A stretch of 34,354 bases of DNA from Parachlamydiales bacterium (GTDB taxonomy: Bacteria; Chlamydiota; Chlamydiia; Chlamydiales; Rhabdochlamydiaceae): assembly GCA_020053915.1 (NCBI GenBank), contig JAGVMG010000035.1, forward strand, positions 1 to 34,354. Reading direction: 5' to 3'. Of the stretch, positions 24,539-34,354 are shown piece by piece. A model generated the notes under the pieces. The model searched no databases. It saw only the letters and a program-made list of their open reading frames with translations, and was not told the origin of the DNA. Every line of letters begins with the position of its first letter. The stretch's first letter is position 1. A program made the position numbers and the translations under genes.

Positions 24539-24735
24539 TTTAACCTCCGGGACTAAAGCATTTTAAAAACAAACAATCTATCTTAATAGTGGACAATGCG
24601 GCCGAAGCCGGCCAAAAACCTGAACTCTGGATATAGCCTCACTTTAGAACCAATAAAAGAAAAATTACAACAATTTTTTCCGTCTCCCCTAACTTTGACC
24701 ATCAGTAACTCCTGAGCAACATACTATCCTGGCTA

Positions 24736-24774
24736 TCCTCCCCCATCCTGTTAATTTTTACAGGATGGGAAGGA
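24736..24774. terminator. Right-arm copy: hairpin after the GMC gene
   Basis: Mirror of 9581-9619, 10-bp core stem without a T-run. Confidence 0.48.
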
Positions 24775-24800
24775 TTATAAGGATATAGCTCTGGGCAATG

Positions 24801-26492
24801 TTACTTTTTGATATGAGAGACGACGTCGTTTGGTTGCTCCAAAAGCAGTTCTGCAATGTTTGCTGCAACTAAGTACGCCGTGGCCATAGGGCTTCCATCT
24901 CCGGGTAAGGGACAGACAGAGTTGTCCGCAACGTAGAGCCCCCTGACCCCATGGACTGCACCTCTGGAATTTACCACTCCGCCTTGGTTCTCGTCTGCCA
25001 TCTTGCAATGACCTTGAAAATGCATGTTGCTGTCTATGTTCTCTCGGATAAAGTCTGCTACAAGCGCCGCGTCGTCAAGGATGGCTGGATCAGGATACAC
25101 CAACCCGTAGCGGTCATCAATTGCTCGCAGCTGCTGATCAAACGCCTTCATGTATACTTGAAAGGCTGAAACAAACAAATCGAGATCATTGGAATTAGTC
25201 AATTCGCCTAAATTGAGGATAGGCTGAGCAAGGGGGTCGTTAGTATTAATCGTGACACTCCCCCGGCTTTGGGGCTGAAGAAGGTCGACTATAGAAACGG
25301 TCACGTTAGGTTCAGGTGTCACAGGAGTGATTGTAGAGATTCGCACTTGCCTGCTCGTTGGATCCCCTCCAGGGGCAGGCAGCCAGGAAATTCCTGCGAA
25401 AGGGGTGTTTTGATTGAATTTAGGGGCATCATCAGGATTGAAACTCAATAAAGCGACGACATGAGGTTGGTCAAGAAGATTTTGGCCGACATTAGGATTG
25501 TTGTAAACGACAGGGATGTTAAGAGACTGCAAGAGCGATTGCGGGCCGACTCCTGATTGGAGTAGGAACGAACTGCTATAGATGCCTCCACAGACGATCA
25601 CTCCTTTATTTGCATAGACAACCCTGTTTTTCCCATTATGTTGATATTCGACGCCAATCGCTTCGTTTCCATTCCAGACTGTTCTTAGAGCAATGCTGTC
25701 GAATAGCACGCGCAGTTTTCTTTTGTTCACTCCGAATCCGGTTGGTGTCATCACCCTTCGATTTAAAAAAGCCGTCGCACTGCTGACGCGTAGATAACCA
25801 TTCAACCCTTTTTGCGAGTATTGCAACTTAGAGGTGACACCAATCGGTGTGTTTGGATTGTTATAATCGAGAACGAAAGGTATCCCTGTTGCCTGGATCA
25901 ATGCCCGAGTGAATACTTTAGCAACTTTCGAGGGCCTTAAAATCTGTCTGACGTCGATGGGTCCATGATAGCCTCGAGCTTTCCGATTGTCTGTGACGCC
26001 ATGGTAGTTCTCAAGTTCTTTGTAGATGGCTAATAGTCGATTTGGCGACCACAGCGGTCCTGCAAGAGCTTCCCATTTTGCTGCAAATTGATTGGAATTG
26101 CGGCAGTAGGCTCCTGCGTTAACAGCAGAGGCCCCTCCCTCTGGAAGTGCTCGCACCCATAACAACTCTCGATTGTCTGCGTTTGGCTGAGGTACCGTCA
26201 ACCCCTGTTCAAAGAAGGGAGGACCGAGCAAAGCTGAAACGACCGTTGTCACTGCATTTTTCGAATATTTGATATCAGGGTCCTGATTGAGATTGTCGCC
26301 ACTATGCAGAGCGACAACAGAAGATGTTCGATCATCGCTTAGCTTTTTTGCTAGCACGGCACCAGCTGTCCCTACTCCACAAATGACATAGTCTGCCCGT
26401 TTAGGAATTTTTCTACACCCTGCCTGCAAAGAAACGGAAGATGCTATCGAGCATAGAAGAATAGGTAACATCAAACGGCGAAGACAATTCAT
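24801..26492 (-). CDS. Right-arm copy: secreted GMC-family oxidoreductase (563 aa)
   Basis: Identical to 7863-9554. The start is set by the mirrored AGGAGG at 26499-26504; FAD-binding GVGTAG and the C-terminal GMC signature are intact. Confidence 0.86.
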   Translation of the reverse strand: MNCLRRLMLPILLCSIASSVSLQAGCRKIPKRADYVICGVGTAGAVLAKKLSDDRTSSVVALHSGDNLNQDPDIKYSKNAVTTVVSALLGPPFFEQGLTVPQPNADNRELLWVRALPEGGASAVNAGAYCRNSNQFAAKWEALAGPLWSPNRLLAIYKELENYHGVTDNRKARGYHGPIDVRQILRPSKVAKVFTRALIQATGIPFVLDYNNPNTPIGVTSKLQYSQKGLNGYLRVSSATAFLNRRVMTPTGFGVNKRKLRVLFDSIALRTVWNGNEAIGVEYQHNGKNRVVYANKGVIVCGGIYSSSFLLQSGVGPQSLLQSLNIPVVYNNPNVGQNLLDQPHVVALLSFNPDDAPKFNQNTPFAGISWLPAPGGDPTSRQVRISTITPVTPEPNVTVSIVDLLQPQSRGSVTINTNDPLAQPILNLGELTNSNDLDLFVSAFQVYMKAFDQQLRAIDDRYGLVYPDPAILDDAALVADFIRENIDSNMHFQGHCKMADENQGGVVNSRGAVHGVRGLYVADNSVCPLPGDGSPMATAYLVAANIAELLLEQPNDVVSHIKK

Positions 26493-26819
26493 TTTAAACC
26501 TCCTCAAGGAGCCTAAACCAAGGATTTGGAATCGATTCATGACACTACACTCATTCCAATAAATAATTATCACTAGTTTGTAAAGACAAATATGAAGCCC
26601 TCTTTGTTTCAAGTACCCCCAGGCCTGACGGCCTTACCATTACCCATTTTTTCAGCGCGAAGCGTTTGGGTGCGAAAGACCCCTTTCGATGAATGAAAAG
26701 CTGGACGATTAACCAACAAAAAACACAACTCAATATTATTATTTTTCTTACAATAATTAAATAATATCGATCTATAACAAAAGTAGTTATTAAATAGAAT
26801 GACTAACATGGAGTTAGAT
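26493..26819. other. Right-arm copy: divergent intergenic region
   Basis: Mirror of 7536-7862, holding the dispersed repeat and two small hairpins; no gene seen. Confidence 0.48.
26627..26667 (-). repeat. 41-bp dispersed repeat, mirrored copy of 7689-7729
   Basis: Mirror copy; differs from the axis copies at one base (G instead of A in TGACG-CC). Confidence 0.83.
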
Positions 26820-28202
26820 ATGCTTGGATTCGATTCAAATACAATAAATTCACCTGCTTTAAATATTACATTACAGGGAGACCGCTTACAAATTGTACAT
26901 TCAACACAACCTCAAACAAAAATTGAACGATCAGCAAGTGTGTTAACAGAAATTAAAACAGCAGCAGATTCTAAGGAAGATAAAATTCACGCTGTCAGAT
27001 ATAACCCTTGGAATCTAGTCCAACGCATACGGATGTGGTGTAAACGGGCGATTGTCGTTGACAACTTTGGAACAAAGTTATTAGTAAGTGTAGATAGCTT
27101 AAAAAGAGTCATTGGTGCAACAGATTTTGAGATACAACAATTGAAGCGAGATGGTCAATTAGTTGAATTTCTCACAACAAAGCTCGCCCTCACAAATCTA
27201 ATTCCAGAAAGTGGCAATGAAGACCGAGCGATTAATCATCCAACACATAAAATCGAGCATATCACCCAGCACGAGGTTCTTGGGAAGGGAGGGTTTGCAA
27301 AAGTCATACGATTCATAAACGCAACAGGAATCCCCTATGCCCTGAAGTACGCCAGAAAGAAAGTGGGGAAAATAGGGGTGCAAGACGTTCAAAAAGAGTA
27401 TGCTGTCCATGGAAGGATCTTTGGCAACAAACCAAAAGGGATATGGGGATTTCAGAGGCAGATCATCGATCGAATCGCCATTACTCTCAACAAGAAAAAT
27501 CCTCAGCCTGGGGAGCCGCCAACCAAAACTGTTATGGCGAATCGCAGTCCCATCTATTTCGGCGGGGAGTACTTTGATGAAATTTCGAAAGAAGATGCAA
27601 ATCGTGAATTCACACATTTATTGCCTGATTTCCAACAGATGATGTACACCCTTCATTATATGGAGCAAAACGGAATGTCCCATAATGATATTAAACCTGA
27701 GAATATGCTCGTTGATCAAATAGATGGCGTTCGAGTCGTCCATTTATGCGATCTTTCTGGTATGGCCTTCGAAAGAGATGGTGATCCTGGGGATGAAGTA
27801 TCAGGAACACCTACATATACCCCTAAGGAAGACTTATCGCGATTGCAGAATCCTATGCTTAATGCAGAGAAGAAACATGAAATCAAAGGGAAGCGAGATG
27901 TCTTTGCAATGGGCACGGCGATGTATATGGCTTTAGCTGGCCGATATCCATTTACATTTGACAAGGATAATTTACCTGAACAGGAGTCCTATCGACCAAT
28001 TAATGGCATTCGCCCTGGCGCTATCCCTCCCGAATTTGATTCCCTATTGGAAAGGATGCTTCAGCATAATCCTGATGATCGGATTGGAAGGACACAAGCG
28101 TGGAATGAATTCAACCAGATCCTAGCTAAATACCCTGAAGTTCAAACGCGAATTGCTGCTAACATGCAGACATTGGGCTTTGACGCAACCGCAATCGCCT
28201 AA
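26820..28202 (+). CDS. Right-arm copy: kinase-like paralogue A (460 aa)
   Basis: Identical to 6153-7535. GGAG at 26810-26813 supports this ATG over the two upstream ones (26799 and 26808). Kinase motifs GKGGFAKV, HNDIKPEN and CDLSG as described there. Confidence 0.86.
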   Translation: MLGFDSNTINSPALNITLQGDRLQIVHSTQPQTKIERSASVLTEIKTAADSKEDKIHAVRYNPWNLVQRIRMWCKRAIVVDNFGTKLLVSVDSLKRVIGATDFEIQQLKRDGQLVEFLTTKLALTNLIPESGNEDRAINHPTHKIEHITQHEVLGKGGFAKVIRFINATGIPYALKYARKKVGKIGVQDVQKEYAVHGRIFGNKPKGIWGFQRQIIDRIAITLNKKNPQPGEPPTKTVMANRSPIYFGGEYFDEISKEDANREFTHLLPDFQQMMYTLHYMEQNGMSHNDIKPENMLVDQIDGVRVVHLCDLSGMAFERDGDPGDEVSGTPTYTPKEDLSRLQNPMLNAEKKHEIKGKRDVFAMGTAMYMALAGRYPFTFDKDNLPEQESYRPINGIRPGAIPPEFDSLLERMLQHNPDDRIGRTQAWNEFNQILAKYPEVQTRIAANMQTLGFDATAIA

Positions 28203-28437
28203 CGTCTTTGATTCTTTAGAGGAAATCACAAAAGTCGGGCCTGCAGCAGGAGACCCTGCTCTCGCCCATCATTAACTTGCATCAATCCAACGTCATTCCA
28301 TTACCATTCCTCGCCTCCCCCTTTTTTTAACGCAAAGAAAACGTAAAAAGAAAAATTGATAGTTTATTTATTAAAAATAAATGTTTTGTCGATACAATGA
28401 ATCTATTATCATATCAACTTTATTACTAAGTGGTATT

Positions 28438-30018
28438 ATGAATGTAGAATCATCGAGTCCAATTCCAATTAATATTGAACTGAGCCGCAGCGGGCATTTG
28501 CAAGTTCTACTTCCAAAACCGCTTGAAGAAGCTGTTAAACATCTTCCTGATCCAATCGATGCAACAACAAAGCCAACCAAAAATAATACAATCAAAGCCG
28601 TACAATACAACCGATTCAATTTAATTCATCTTTTTAACAAAATTTTCAAAAGAGGAATTGTTATTAATCATTTAGGTAAGAATTTATTGATAAATATCAA
28701 TAGCCTAAAAGAGCAAACAGGGGCGACAAATGAATTGATACAAACTGCGAGACGCGACGGAAATTTAATGCAATTCATCACGATGTCTCTTGCCCTTAGA
28801 GCTTTAAAAAACTCCTTAGCTGGACAAGCAGTGAAGGAAAAGATGGATGATGGAATCTGCGTTGAGTCTTTAGGATTATCCATCTATTTCGATCTGGCAA
28901 CCAAAGAAGTAAAGTTGTTGACGACACGGTCAGCTCCTTCCACTGGGATGGAGAATGTACAAGATGAAACGACTGCAGTGACCCAACCGATATTCACTCA
29001 TTTGGAAGTTCCCACGAACACGACTCTTAGTGCACATGTCGTACAACTTCACAACGATCATGATAAAGCAGAAAATCTAGAGGTAGGAGAAACACTCGGA
29101 AAAGGGGCGTTTGGAAAAGTCATCAAAGCCGTCGGTAGGCTAGGAATCGTAATTGCTTTAAAATATGGTAGAAAGAAAGCAGGGAATGCTGGAGTCCAAG
29201 ACGTTCAAAAGGAATATATTGCACACAGGAGAATCTTTGGCGAAAGTAGGGGGATATGGGGATTTCAGAGGCCGATCTCTGATCGATTCGCTATTACGCT
29301 CCAGAAAAAACATCCTGCACCTGGCGAGCCAGCAACGAAAACTGTCATAGTGAATCGCAGTCCAATCTATTCTGGAGGAGATTATTCAGCTAAGATCAAC
29401 GATCCTGAGGCTGATCGTTCTGTTACACACTTATTGTCCGATTTCCAGCAGATGTTTTACACCCTGCACTACATGGAACAACATGGGATGTCTCATGGGG
29501 ATATTAAACCTGAGAACATCCTCACTGACCAAATTAATGGTGTTCCAGTTGTCCACTTGGTTGATCTTGCAAGCGTTCAATTCACTAGTGATGGTGATCC
29601 TGGGAATAGCACAGTCTATACAACGCAATATACCTCGAGACAGGATATGCGTCTATTGGGAAGTCATTCGACTTCAATCGAGAATAAACATCTAATCAAT
29701 GGGAAGCGAGATGTCTTTTCGATGGGGATCGTTATGTATATGGCATTGACTGGAGAACGTCCATACAAACAAGGCTTCTTGGGTTATCCAGCAACAAATG
29801 AGCCTTATCGACCTGTCAACGACATTCTCCCTGGCGCTGTTCCTCCTGAATTAGATCAATTGCTCCAAAGGATGCTTAAATTTAATTCTGACGAGCGGAT
29901 TGGACGGACAGAAGCGTGGAATGAATTCAACCAGATCCTTGCTAAATACCCTGAAGTTCAAACGCGAATTGCTGCTAACATGCAGACATTGGGCTTTGAC
30001 GCAACCGCAATTGCCTAG
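28438..30018 (+). CDS. Right-arm copy: kinase-like paralogue B (526 aa)
   Basis: Identical to 4337-5917, start at the internal ATG; motifs GKGAFGKV, HGDIKPEN and VDLAS. Its last ~120 bp nearly match the end of paralogue A at 28081-28199. Confidence 0.86.
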   Translation: MNVESSSPIPINIELSRSGHLQVLLPKPLEEAVKHLPDPIDATTKPTKNNTIKAVQYNRFNLIHLFNKIFKRGIVINHLGKNLLININSLKEQTGATNELIQTARRDGNLMQFITMSLALRALKNSLAGQAVKEKMDDGICVESLGLSIYFDLATKEVKLLTTRSAPSTGMENVQDETTAVTQPIFTHLEVPTNTTLSAHVVQLHNDHDKAENLEVGETLGKGAFGKVIKAVGRLGIVIALKYGRKKAGNAGVQDVQKEYIAHRRIFGESRGIWGFQRPISDRFAITLQKKHPAPGEPATKTVIVNRSPIYSGGDYSAKINDPEADRSVTHLLSDFQQMFYTLHYMEQHGMSHGDIKPENILTDQINGVPVVHLVDLASVQFTSDGDPGNSTVYTTQYTSRQDMRLLGSHSTSIENKHLINGKRDVFSMGIVMYMALTGERPYKQGFLGYPATNEPYRPVNDILPGAVPPELDQLLQRMLKFNSDERIGRTEAWNEFNQILAKYPEVQTRIAANMQTLGFDATAIA

Positions 30019-30089
30019 GCATGATGATTGGCTATTTTCATAACTTCGTCAAGCCACTAACCCCTGAATGCCTGATGCGTATGCCTCCC

Positions 30090-30120
30090 TATCCTGTCAT
30101 TCCTTAAGGGACAAGGGATA
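30090..30120. repeat. Right-arm copy: imperfect dyad after kinase B
   Basis: Mirror of 4235-4265, a degenerate member of the CAGGATA family. Confidence 0.33.
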
Positions 30121-30270
30121 TCTTCAGACACACTTCACATTTTGAGCTAGATTTTTTCTTAATTATAAAACATTATTTTAATGATTTTTAAGATAAAAAT
30201 ATAATCTTTATGAAAAAATAATAATATTGATTTAGAATTAGACTTTAAAAAACTGAATAAAAAAGATTTT

Positions 30271-31890
30271 ATGTATAATTTAGATAATAGATTACCTGTA
30301 GAGTTAAGATTAACGCAAAACAACCGTTTACAATTTGATCGACCAGATAACATGCAAACAGTACTTGCCCGATTGCAGACTGTCGATCGAACCTTAATAA
30401 CGGGGCAGGGTGGAATACAGCCAGAAAATCAGACTCTAAGCGCTAAAATCTATAAACCTTGGAACCTCATTCATCTGTTTCAAAGATTTTTTAGTACGGG
30501 TATTCTCGTTGAACAACTTGGGATGAGAATATTAATCGATGCGAAAGATCTAAAAGCGAAGACTGGTGCAACCGATGCGCAAATTGCTAGGCTTAAACGA
30601 AATCAACAGTTAATTGTATTTATAACGATTTCACTCGTCTCTAAAACCCTAGGCATAAACAGATCTGCAGAGCAAATTTTAGTCGATATAGGAGGCCAGC
30701 AACCCACTCCGTTAACAGCAAGAGGATTATTGCCAGGAGGATTTAAGCTTGACGTCCCCACTGGTTTGGCAACGATTGTCAATCATGCCACGAATAGAGT
30801 TGAGGTGATTTTTCCTCGAGAACCTGGCTCCGTCATGAATGTCCAACAGACGTTGCATGAAGAAGCTGCCTCCAGTTCGGGGCCAGCTCAGCCCTCTAAG
30901 ACAATCATGGATTCGCAGGTTGTCAATGTAAGACTCAAAAACGGCACAATTGAACATTGGGAGAAAGATAAAACTCTTGGAAAAGGCGGATTTGGAAAAG
31001 TCATACAAGTAAAAAATAGGACAGGGCTATTTGAAGGGGCGAAATATCCTAGAAAAAGAAAAGGGGAAAAAGGGGTAGATGACGTACAAAAGGAGTATGA
31101 TGCTCACCAAGAGCTCTTCAAAAATAGAAAAAACGGAATATGGGGTTTTCAAAGACCGATCAAAGAGCAATTTGAAATCACTTTCAGGAAGAAGCATCCA
31201 AAATCCGGTGAAAATCCCATAAGGACAGTCACCGCGAATCGAACTCATATTTACTCCAAGGGATGCTACAAAACGTCTGTTAGCGCAAAAACAGAGGGTG
31301 GGTTTGAACAACTACTGCCTGATTTCCATCAGATGATGCTCACCCTCCATTACATGGAAAAACATGGGTTATACCACAATGATATTAAATCTACTAACCT
31401 GCTCATGGATATGATCGATGGTTTGCAAGTGGTCCATCTAAGCGACCTTTCTGGGATTAGACCTAATCATGATCAAAGGACTTCAATCACATATACCAAA
31501 CATTATATGCCACGGAACGATCTGAGTGTCATCAGAAATGCAAATCTATCTGTGGCAGACAGAAGTCGAGCAAGAAGAAAGCAGGATGTGTTTGCGATGG
31601 GAACAGTGATCTATAAGATCCTGGTTGGAACACTTCCGCATCAAGTCGATGCCGATAAATTTCCAATCCCTGGAGCATATAGACCGATTAACAGTCTTTA
31701 CCCTGGCGCTGTTCCTGAGGAATTTGATCTATTACTTGCACGTATGCTTGATTTTGATTGTAATACACGTATTGGAGGCACAGAAGCTTGGAACGAATTC
31801 AGCCAGATCCTCGCTCAATACCCCAACGTTGAAGCTCAGATAGCAGCGAATATCCAGTATTGCGGCTTTGACCCAAACGATCTTGCCTAA
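30271..31890 (+). CDS. Right-arm copy: kinase-like paralogue C (539 aa)
   Basis: Identical to 2465-4084; GKGGFGKV, HNDIKSTN and SDLSG motifs, and the longest linker between N-terminal and kinase domains. Confidence 0.84.
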   Translation: MYNLDNRLPVELRLTQNNRLQFDRPDNMQTVLARLQTVDRTLITGQGGIQPENQTLSAKIYKPWNLIHLFQRFFSTGILVEQLGMRILIDAKDLKAKTGATDAQIARLKRNQQLIVFITISLVSKTLGINRSAEQILVDIGGQQPTPLTARGLLPGGFKLDVPTGLATIVNHATNRVEVIFPREPGSVMNVQQTLHEEAASSSGPAQPSKTIMDSQVVNVRLKNGTIEHWEKDKTLGKGGFGKVIQVKNRTGLFEGAKYPRKRKGEKGVDDVQKEYDAHQELFKNRKNGIWGFQRPIKEQFEITFRKKHPKSGENPIRTVTANRTHIYSKGCYKTSVSAKTEGGFEQLLPDFHQMMLTLHYMEKHGLYHNDIKSTNLLMDMIDGLQVVHLSDLSGIRPNHDQRTSITYTKHYMPRNDLSVIRNANLSVADRSRARRKQDVFAMGTVIYKILVGTLPHQVDADKFPIPGAYRPINSLYPGAVPEEFDLLLARMLDFDCNTRIGGTEAWNEFSQILAQYPNVEAQIAANIQYCGFDPNDLA

Positions 31891-31891
31891 T

Positions 31892-31911
31892 GATGGACCA
31901 ACGTGTCCATC
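31892..31911. repeat. Right-arm copy: hairpin after kinase C
   Basis: Mirror of 2444-2463, 7-bp stem with 6-nt loop. Confidence 0.38.
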
Positions 31912-31973
31912 TAAAAAATCTATTGATTAAAATCTCATAATCGTTTATATTTTAAACTAAATTATAAATTTTA

Positions 31974-32261
31974 ATGAGAACAATGGTCAAAAGAGATATA
32001 TTCTTAAAAAATCTTAAAAAAGTGACAAACCCATCTGAAATTATCTATCAGTGGATTTTCCTTGGTTTCAGCTTTTTTTTCTTCACTGCTGCAACAATAA
32101 TCTATTTTCAAAACCCCAATTTTTATTGTGGATTCTATTTTACTAATACTTTTTATGTAAAAAATTTCATTAATTTCTTCTCGTTGCTCCTCTCTGCCTA
32201 TTCGTTTCTTATCAGCTATTTGATGCACACTTATCGTAGTCAGTGTCAACTGGACTCTTGA
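31974..32261 (+). CDS. Right-arm copy: possible small membrane protein (95 aa)
   Basis: Identical to 2094-2381; two hydrophobic segments, no clear ribosome binding site, doubtful as a gene. Confidence 0.32.
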   Translation: MRTMVKRDIFLKNLKKVTNPSEIIYQWIFLGFSFFFFTAATIIYFQNPNFYCGFYFTNTFYVKNFINFFSLLLSAYSFLISYLMHTYRSQCQLDS

Positions 32262-32388
32262 TCACATACCATTTTTTCTCACCATCTTTAATTTTATTTA
32301 AGAAATAAAAATAAATTATTTACACAAAGAAAATAATTAGATTATATAATTACAAACTATAAATAAATTTTTTAATTATGGCAATTAT

Positions 32389-33891
32389 ATGTGCGTAAAT
32401 AATACTAGTCATCCTTCAGATCTGAGTCAGAAAATGGATCGTCTCTCAATGGGACAAAATAATCGGTTAAAATTTCTCGAAAATGAGGAGTTGTTAAGAC
32501 TCATTCCGGAGGGGGCGGGAGTCTTTCCAGCGGAAGCAGTTTCTATTTCAGCAAAAATATTTGATTCATCTCATCCGAAGCATGCCGAGAACCTCTCAAA
32601 TGGAAAATGTGTTCTTGTCAATCATCTTGGAACTCAAATTCTGATTAATATTAACAGCATCCAAAAAAACACATTTGCAACCGAAGAACAAATCAGAGAA
32701 GCACTAGCTGAAGGCAAATTAATCGAATTTATCACCTTATCTATTGCAATCAAACGATTTTCAGTTCCACAAGAGCAGCCTTTAGTGATGCAGGCAATAA
32801 GAGAAAATAAATTCCTCAATCTCACAAGGTCAAATCCAGCGTTAAGATCGATTTGCATCGAGCTTGTGATTGGACTAAACGAAAAAGGAGAAGTTGATTT
32901 ACTTCGATTGGGCCAGACAGTTGGCAAGGGAACCTATAGCAAAGCCGTTGAAATCATCAATCTGACTGATGGTTATCGAGAAGTCATTAAGAGTGGAAAA
33001 AAAAGCCGCGGAGACCAAGGTGTCCAAGACGTTATCAGAGAATATGGTAAAGATGAAAAAATTTTCAAAGGGAAAAAAATTTTAGGACTCCGCACTCCCC
33101 ACACACAATTAACTCAAATCCCTCTGTTAACAAAACAGGCGTTAAGAGAAAACGCAACGATCACTAGAGACAAAATCGTCTCTCGAAACCAGTGCTATGA
33201 CTGCAATTTTATGGACGATGTCGAGTCAAATCCAGGCCGTAGCTTAGAAACATATTTGCCCGATTTTTATCAGATGTTTTATGTGCTACATTACATGAAA
33301 GAGGCAAGGATGACGCATGGCGATATCAAAGGAAACAACTTTCTTGTCAAATATATTGACGGCTTCAAATTCGTTCATCTTTCCGATCTCGGAGATATGC
33401 AGTGTTATGCCGATCTGCAGCCTGGCGAGAGAATAGCAGCGCTGACAAGCGGAACTCAAGCCTTTACTGTCCTGAAGGAAAAACAATTATTCTCCAGTTT
33501 ATTGGCTGTGGAAGATCAGACTCCTGATCTCATCGCAATCATTGAATCTTTGCAGGGCAAACGCGATGTATTTGCGATGGCAACGACGATGTACGTTACT
33601 TTAGCTGGAGTCTATCCATATCCTCTTGATGAACAAGGCTACCCAGTTGAGGGTTCTGACTATCAAATGATCCCTACGGTCTCACGAGGATTTAATGACC
33701 TTTTGAGGGAAATGTTAAATTTCGATATAGACCTTCGTCCCGATGGAAATGAGGCATGGGATGAGTTCCTTAGACTCTTGGACGCAGACCATCCGGAGAT
33801 CCATCAGAAAATGTTGGGTGATATCGAAGCATTGGGATATGAACCACCAGAGATAGATTCAGAGACTGATACGGAAACTGTTTATAAATAA
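32389..33891 (+). CDS. Right-arm copy: kinase-like paralogue D (500 aa)
   Basis: Identical to 464-1966; GKGTYSKA, HGDIKGNN and SDLGD motifs, and no GIWGFQRPI insert. Confidence 0.8.
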   Translation: MCVNNTSHPSDLSQKMDRLSMGQNNRLKFLENEELLRLIPEGAGVFPAEAVSISAKIFDSSHPKHAENLSNGKCVLVNHLGTQILININSIQKNTFATEEQIREALAEGKLIEFITLSIAIKRFSVPQEQPLVMQAIRENKFLNLTRSNPALRSICIELVIGLNEKGEVDLLRLGQTVGKGTYSKAVEIINLTDGYREVIKSGKKSRGDQGVQDVIREYGKDEKIFKGKKILGLRTPHTQLTQIPLLTKQALRENATITRDKIVSRNQCYDCNFMDDVESNPGRSLETYLPDFYQMFYVLHYMKEARMTHGDIKGNNFLVKYIDGFKFVHLSDLGDMQCYADLQPGERIAALTSGTQAFTVLKEKQLFSSLLAVEDQTPDLIAIIESLQGKRDVFAMATTMYVTLAGVYPYPLDEQGYPVEGSDYQMIPTVSRGFNDLLREMLNFDIDLRPDGNEAWDEFLRLLDADHPEIHQKMLGDIEALGYEPPEIDSETDTETVYK

Positions 33892-33930
33892 AGAATTATT
33901 AACATCGAATTAATACATATAAAACATAAC

Positions 33931-33961
33931 TAAACTATAATGGAGTCAAGATTATAGTTTA
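33931..33961. promoter_or_regulatory. Right-arm copy: 11-bp inverted repeat before the orphan domain gene
   Basis: Mirror of 394-424; arms at 33931-33941 and 33951-33961. Confidence 0.43.
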
Positions 33962-33974
33962 ATCGGAGTTTTAT

Positions 33975-34289
33975 ATGCAAGTTAATGGCAGTCAAGAACC
34001 AAATCAAATCCCAAGAATCAGCCCTTTATCAATTCGAGATAATCGCTTAAGATTTATGGAAAACAATGAGCTTCCGCCTGAAATTAGAAATGTGGTGGAA
34101 AATCATCAACCTGGCGATGTCTCCATTCCTGGAAAGAAATTCAAAAGAATAAATATTTTTCACCAACTCAAACTCTTGTTCAGAATTTCTCTTAAAGTCA
34201 ACCTTCAAGGAGAAACAATTCTTGTTAACTATAAAAGCATCAGAAATAACACTTATGCAGCAATTCCCGCTGGCAGCCTGAAGCTGTAG
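33975..34289 (+). CDS. Right-arm copy: orphan N-terminal domain protein (104 aa)
   Basis: Identical to 66-380; GGAG at 33965-33968 supports the start, and the stop at 34287 comes before any kinase sequence. Confidence 0.6.
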   Translation: MQVNGSQEPNQIPRISPLSIRDNRLRFMENNELPPEIRNVVENHQPGDVSIPGKKFKRINIFHQLKLLFRISLKVNLQGETILVNYKSIRNNTYAAIPAGSLKL

Positions 34290-34313
34290 ACTACTGAGCA
34301 TGGAACTCAAGAT

Positions 34314-34339
34314 AAAAAAAATCAGGCATAGCGATGCCT
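34314..34339 (-). terminator. Right-arm copy: short hairpin with T8 on the minus strand
   Basis: Mirror of 16-41. Confidence 0.43.
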
Positions 34340-34354
34340 TGTCTTGTTGTTCTT

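Larger units (their letters stand above)
1..34354. repeat. Whole-window perfect inverted repeat (2 x 17,177 bp, no spacer)
   Basis: The second half is the reverse complement of the first. All genes, hairpins and promoters compared have mirrored coordinates summing to 34355 and identical translations. The axis lies between 17177 and 17178, inside a palindromic GCGAAGCGTTAACGCTTCGC. No loop separates the arms, and the arms end exactly at the window edges. Natural palindromes of this size are highly unstable and normally accumulate differences. The symmetry, the doubled dnaG and the repeat at the axis therefore point to an assembly fold-back. A head-to-head dimer of a hairpin-ended linear replicon would look the same but is less likely. 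I compared arms by features and spot checks, not base by base. Confidence 0.97.

Noticed and set aside
1-34354. Natural hairpin-ended linear replicon or linear plasmid dimer
   Set aside because: The geometry fits, but the axis lies in a dispersed repeat and the arms carry dnaG. There is no telomere resolvase, partition or replication-initiator gene. Kept only as an alternative to an assembly fold-back.

Overview
The window is one 17,177-bp sequence followed by its own reverse complement. Every recognisable feature at position x recurs on the opposite strand at 34355 - x, and all proteins that can be compared are identical. The turning point is between 17177 and 17178, inside a short palindrome with GTTAAC at its middle. 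An exact 34-kb palindrome that fills the whole window, has no spacer and carries an essential gene twice is most simply an assembly fold-back. I therefore treat it as about 17.2 kb of unique DNA shown twice. Both arms are annotated; right-arm entries point back to the left arm.

The organism is most likely a member of the Chlamydiota, probably an environmental (amoeba- or arthropod-associated) lineage and not Chlamydia itself. The evidence is a chlamydial-type DnaG primase and a homologue of CPAF, the secreted S41-fold protease known from Chlamydiales. Intergenic DNA is AT-rich, dispersed intergenic palindromes are common, and there is an expanded family of Ser/Thr-kinase-like proteins.

Left arm, 1-7.55 kb: a same-direction (minus strand) array of four kinase-like genes and one orphan gene. 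All five share a roughly 100-130 residue N-terminal domain I cannot assign to a known family. The kinase domains keep the glycine loop, the ATP-binding Lys, the catalytic Asp/Asn and the metal-binding Asp, but the HRD and DFG motifs are altered. A possible small membrane protein sits between two of the kinases. This array is the best candidate for an undescribed system: a lineage-specific kinase family, possibly effectors.

7.55-11.1 kb: a repeat-containing divergent region, then on the plus strand a secreted GMC-family oxidoreductase, a Cys/His-rich metal-binding-type protein and a secreted DUF4019 protein. A gene-free stretch with a 43-bp perfect inverted repeat follows.

11.1-15.2 kb: a tight three-gene run of CPAF-like protease, dnaG and a DCC-family (DUF393) thiol-disulfide protein, spaced by 5 and 4 bp. 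A 262-bp element with terminal inverted repeats and a central hairpin follows.

15.4-17.18 kb: two small unrecognised genes on the minus strand (one a membrane protein) and, divergent from them, an orphan 240-residue protein with a clear sigma70-type promoter and a strong intrinsic terminator. The arm ends in a second, inverted copy of the 41-bp dispersed repeat seen near 7.7 kb, and this is where the sequence folds back.
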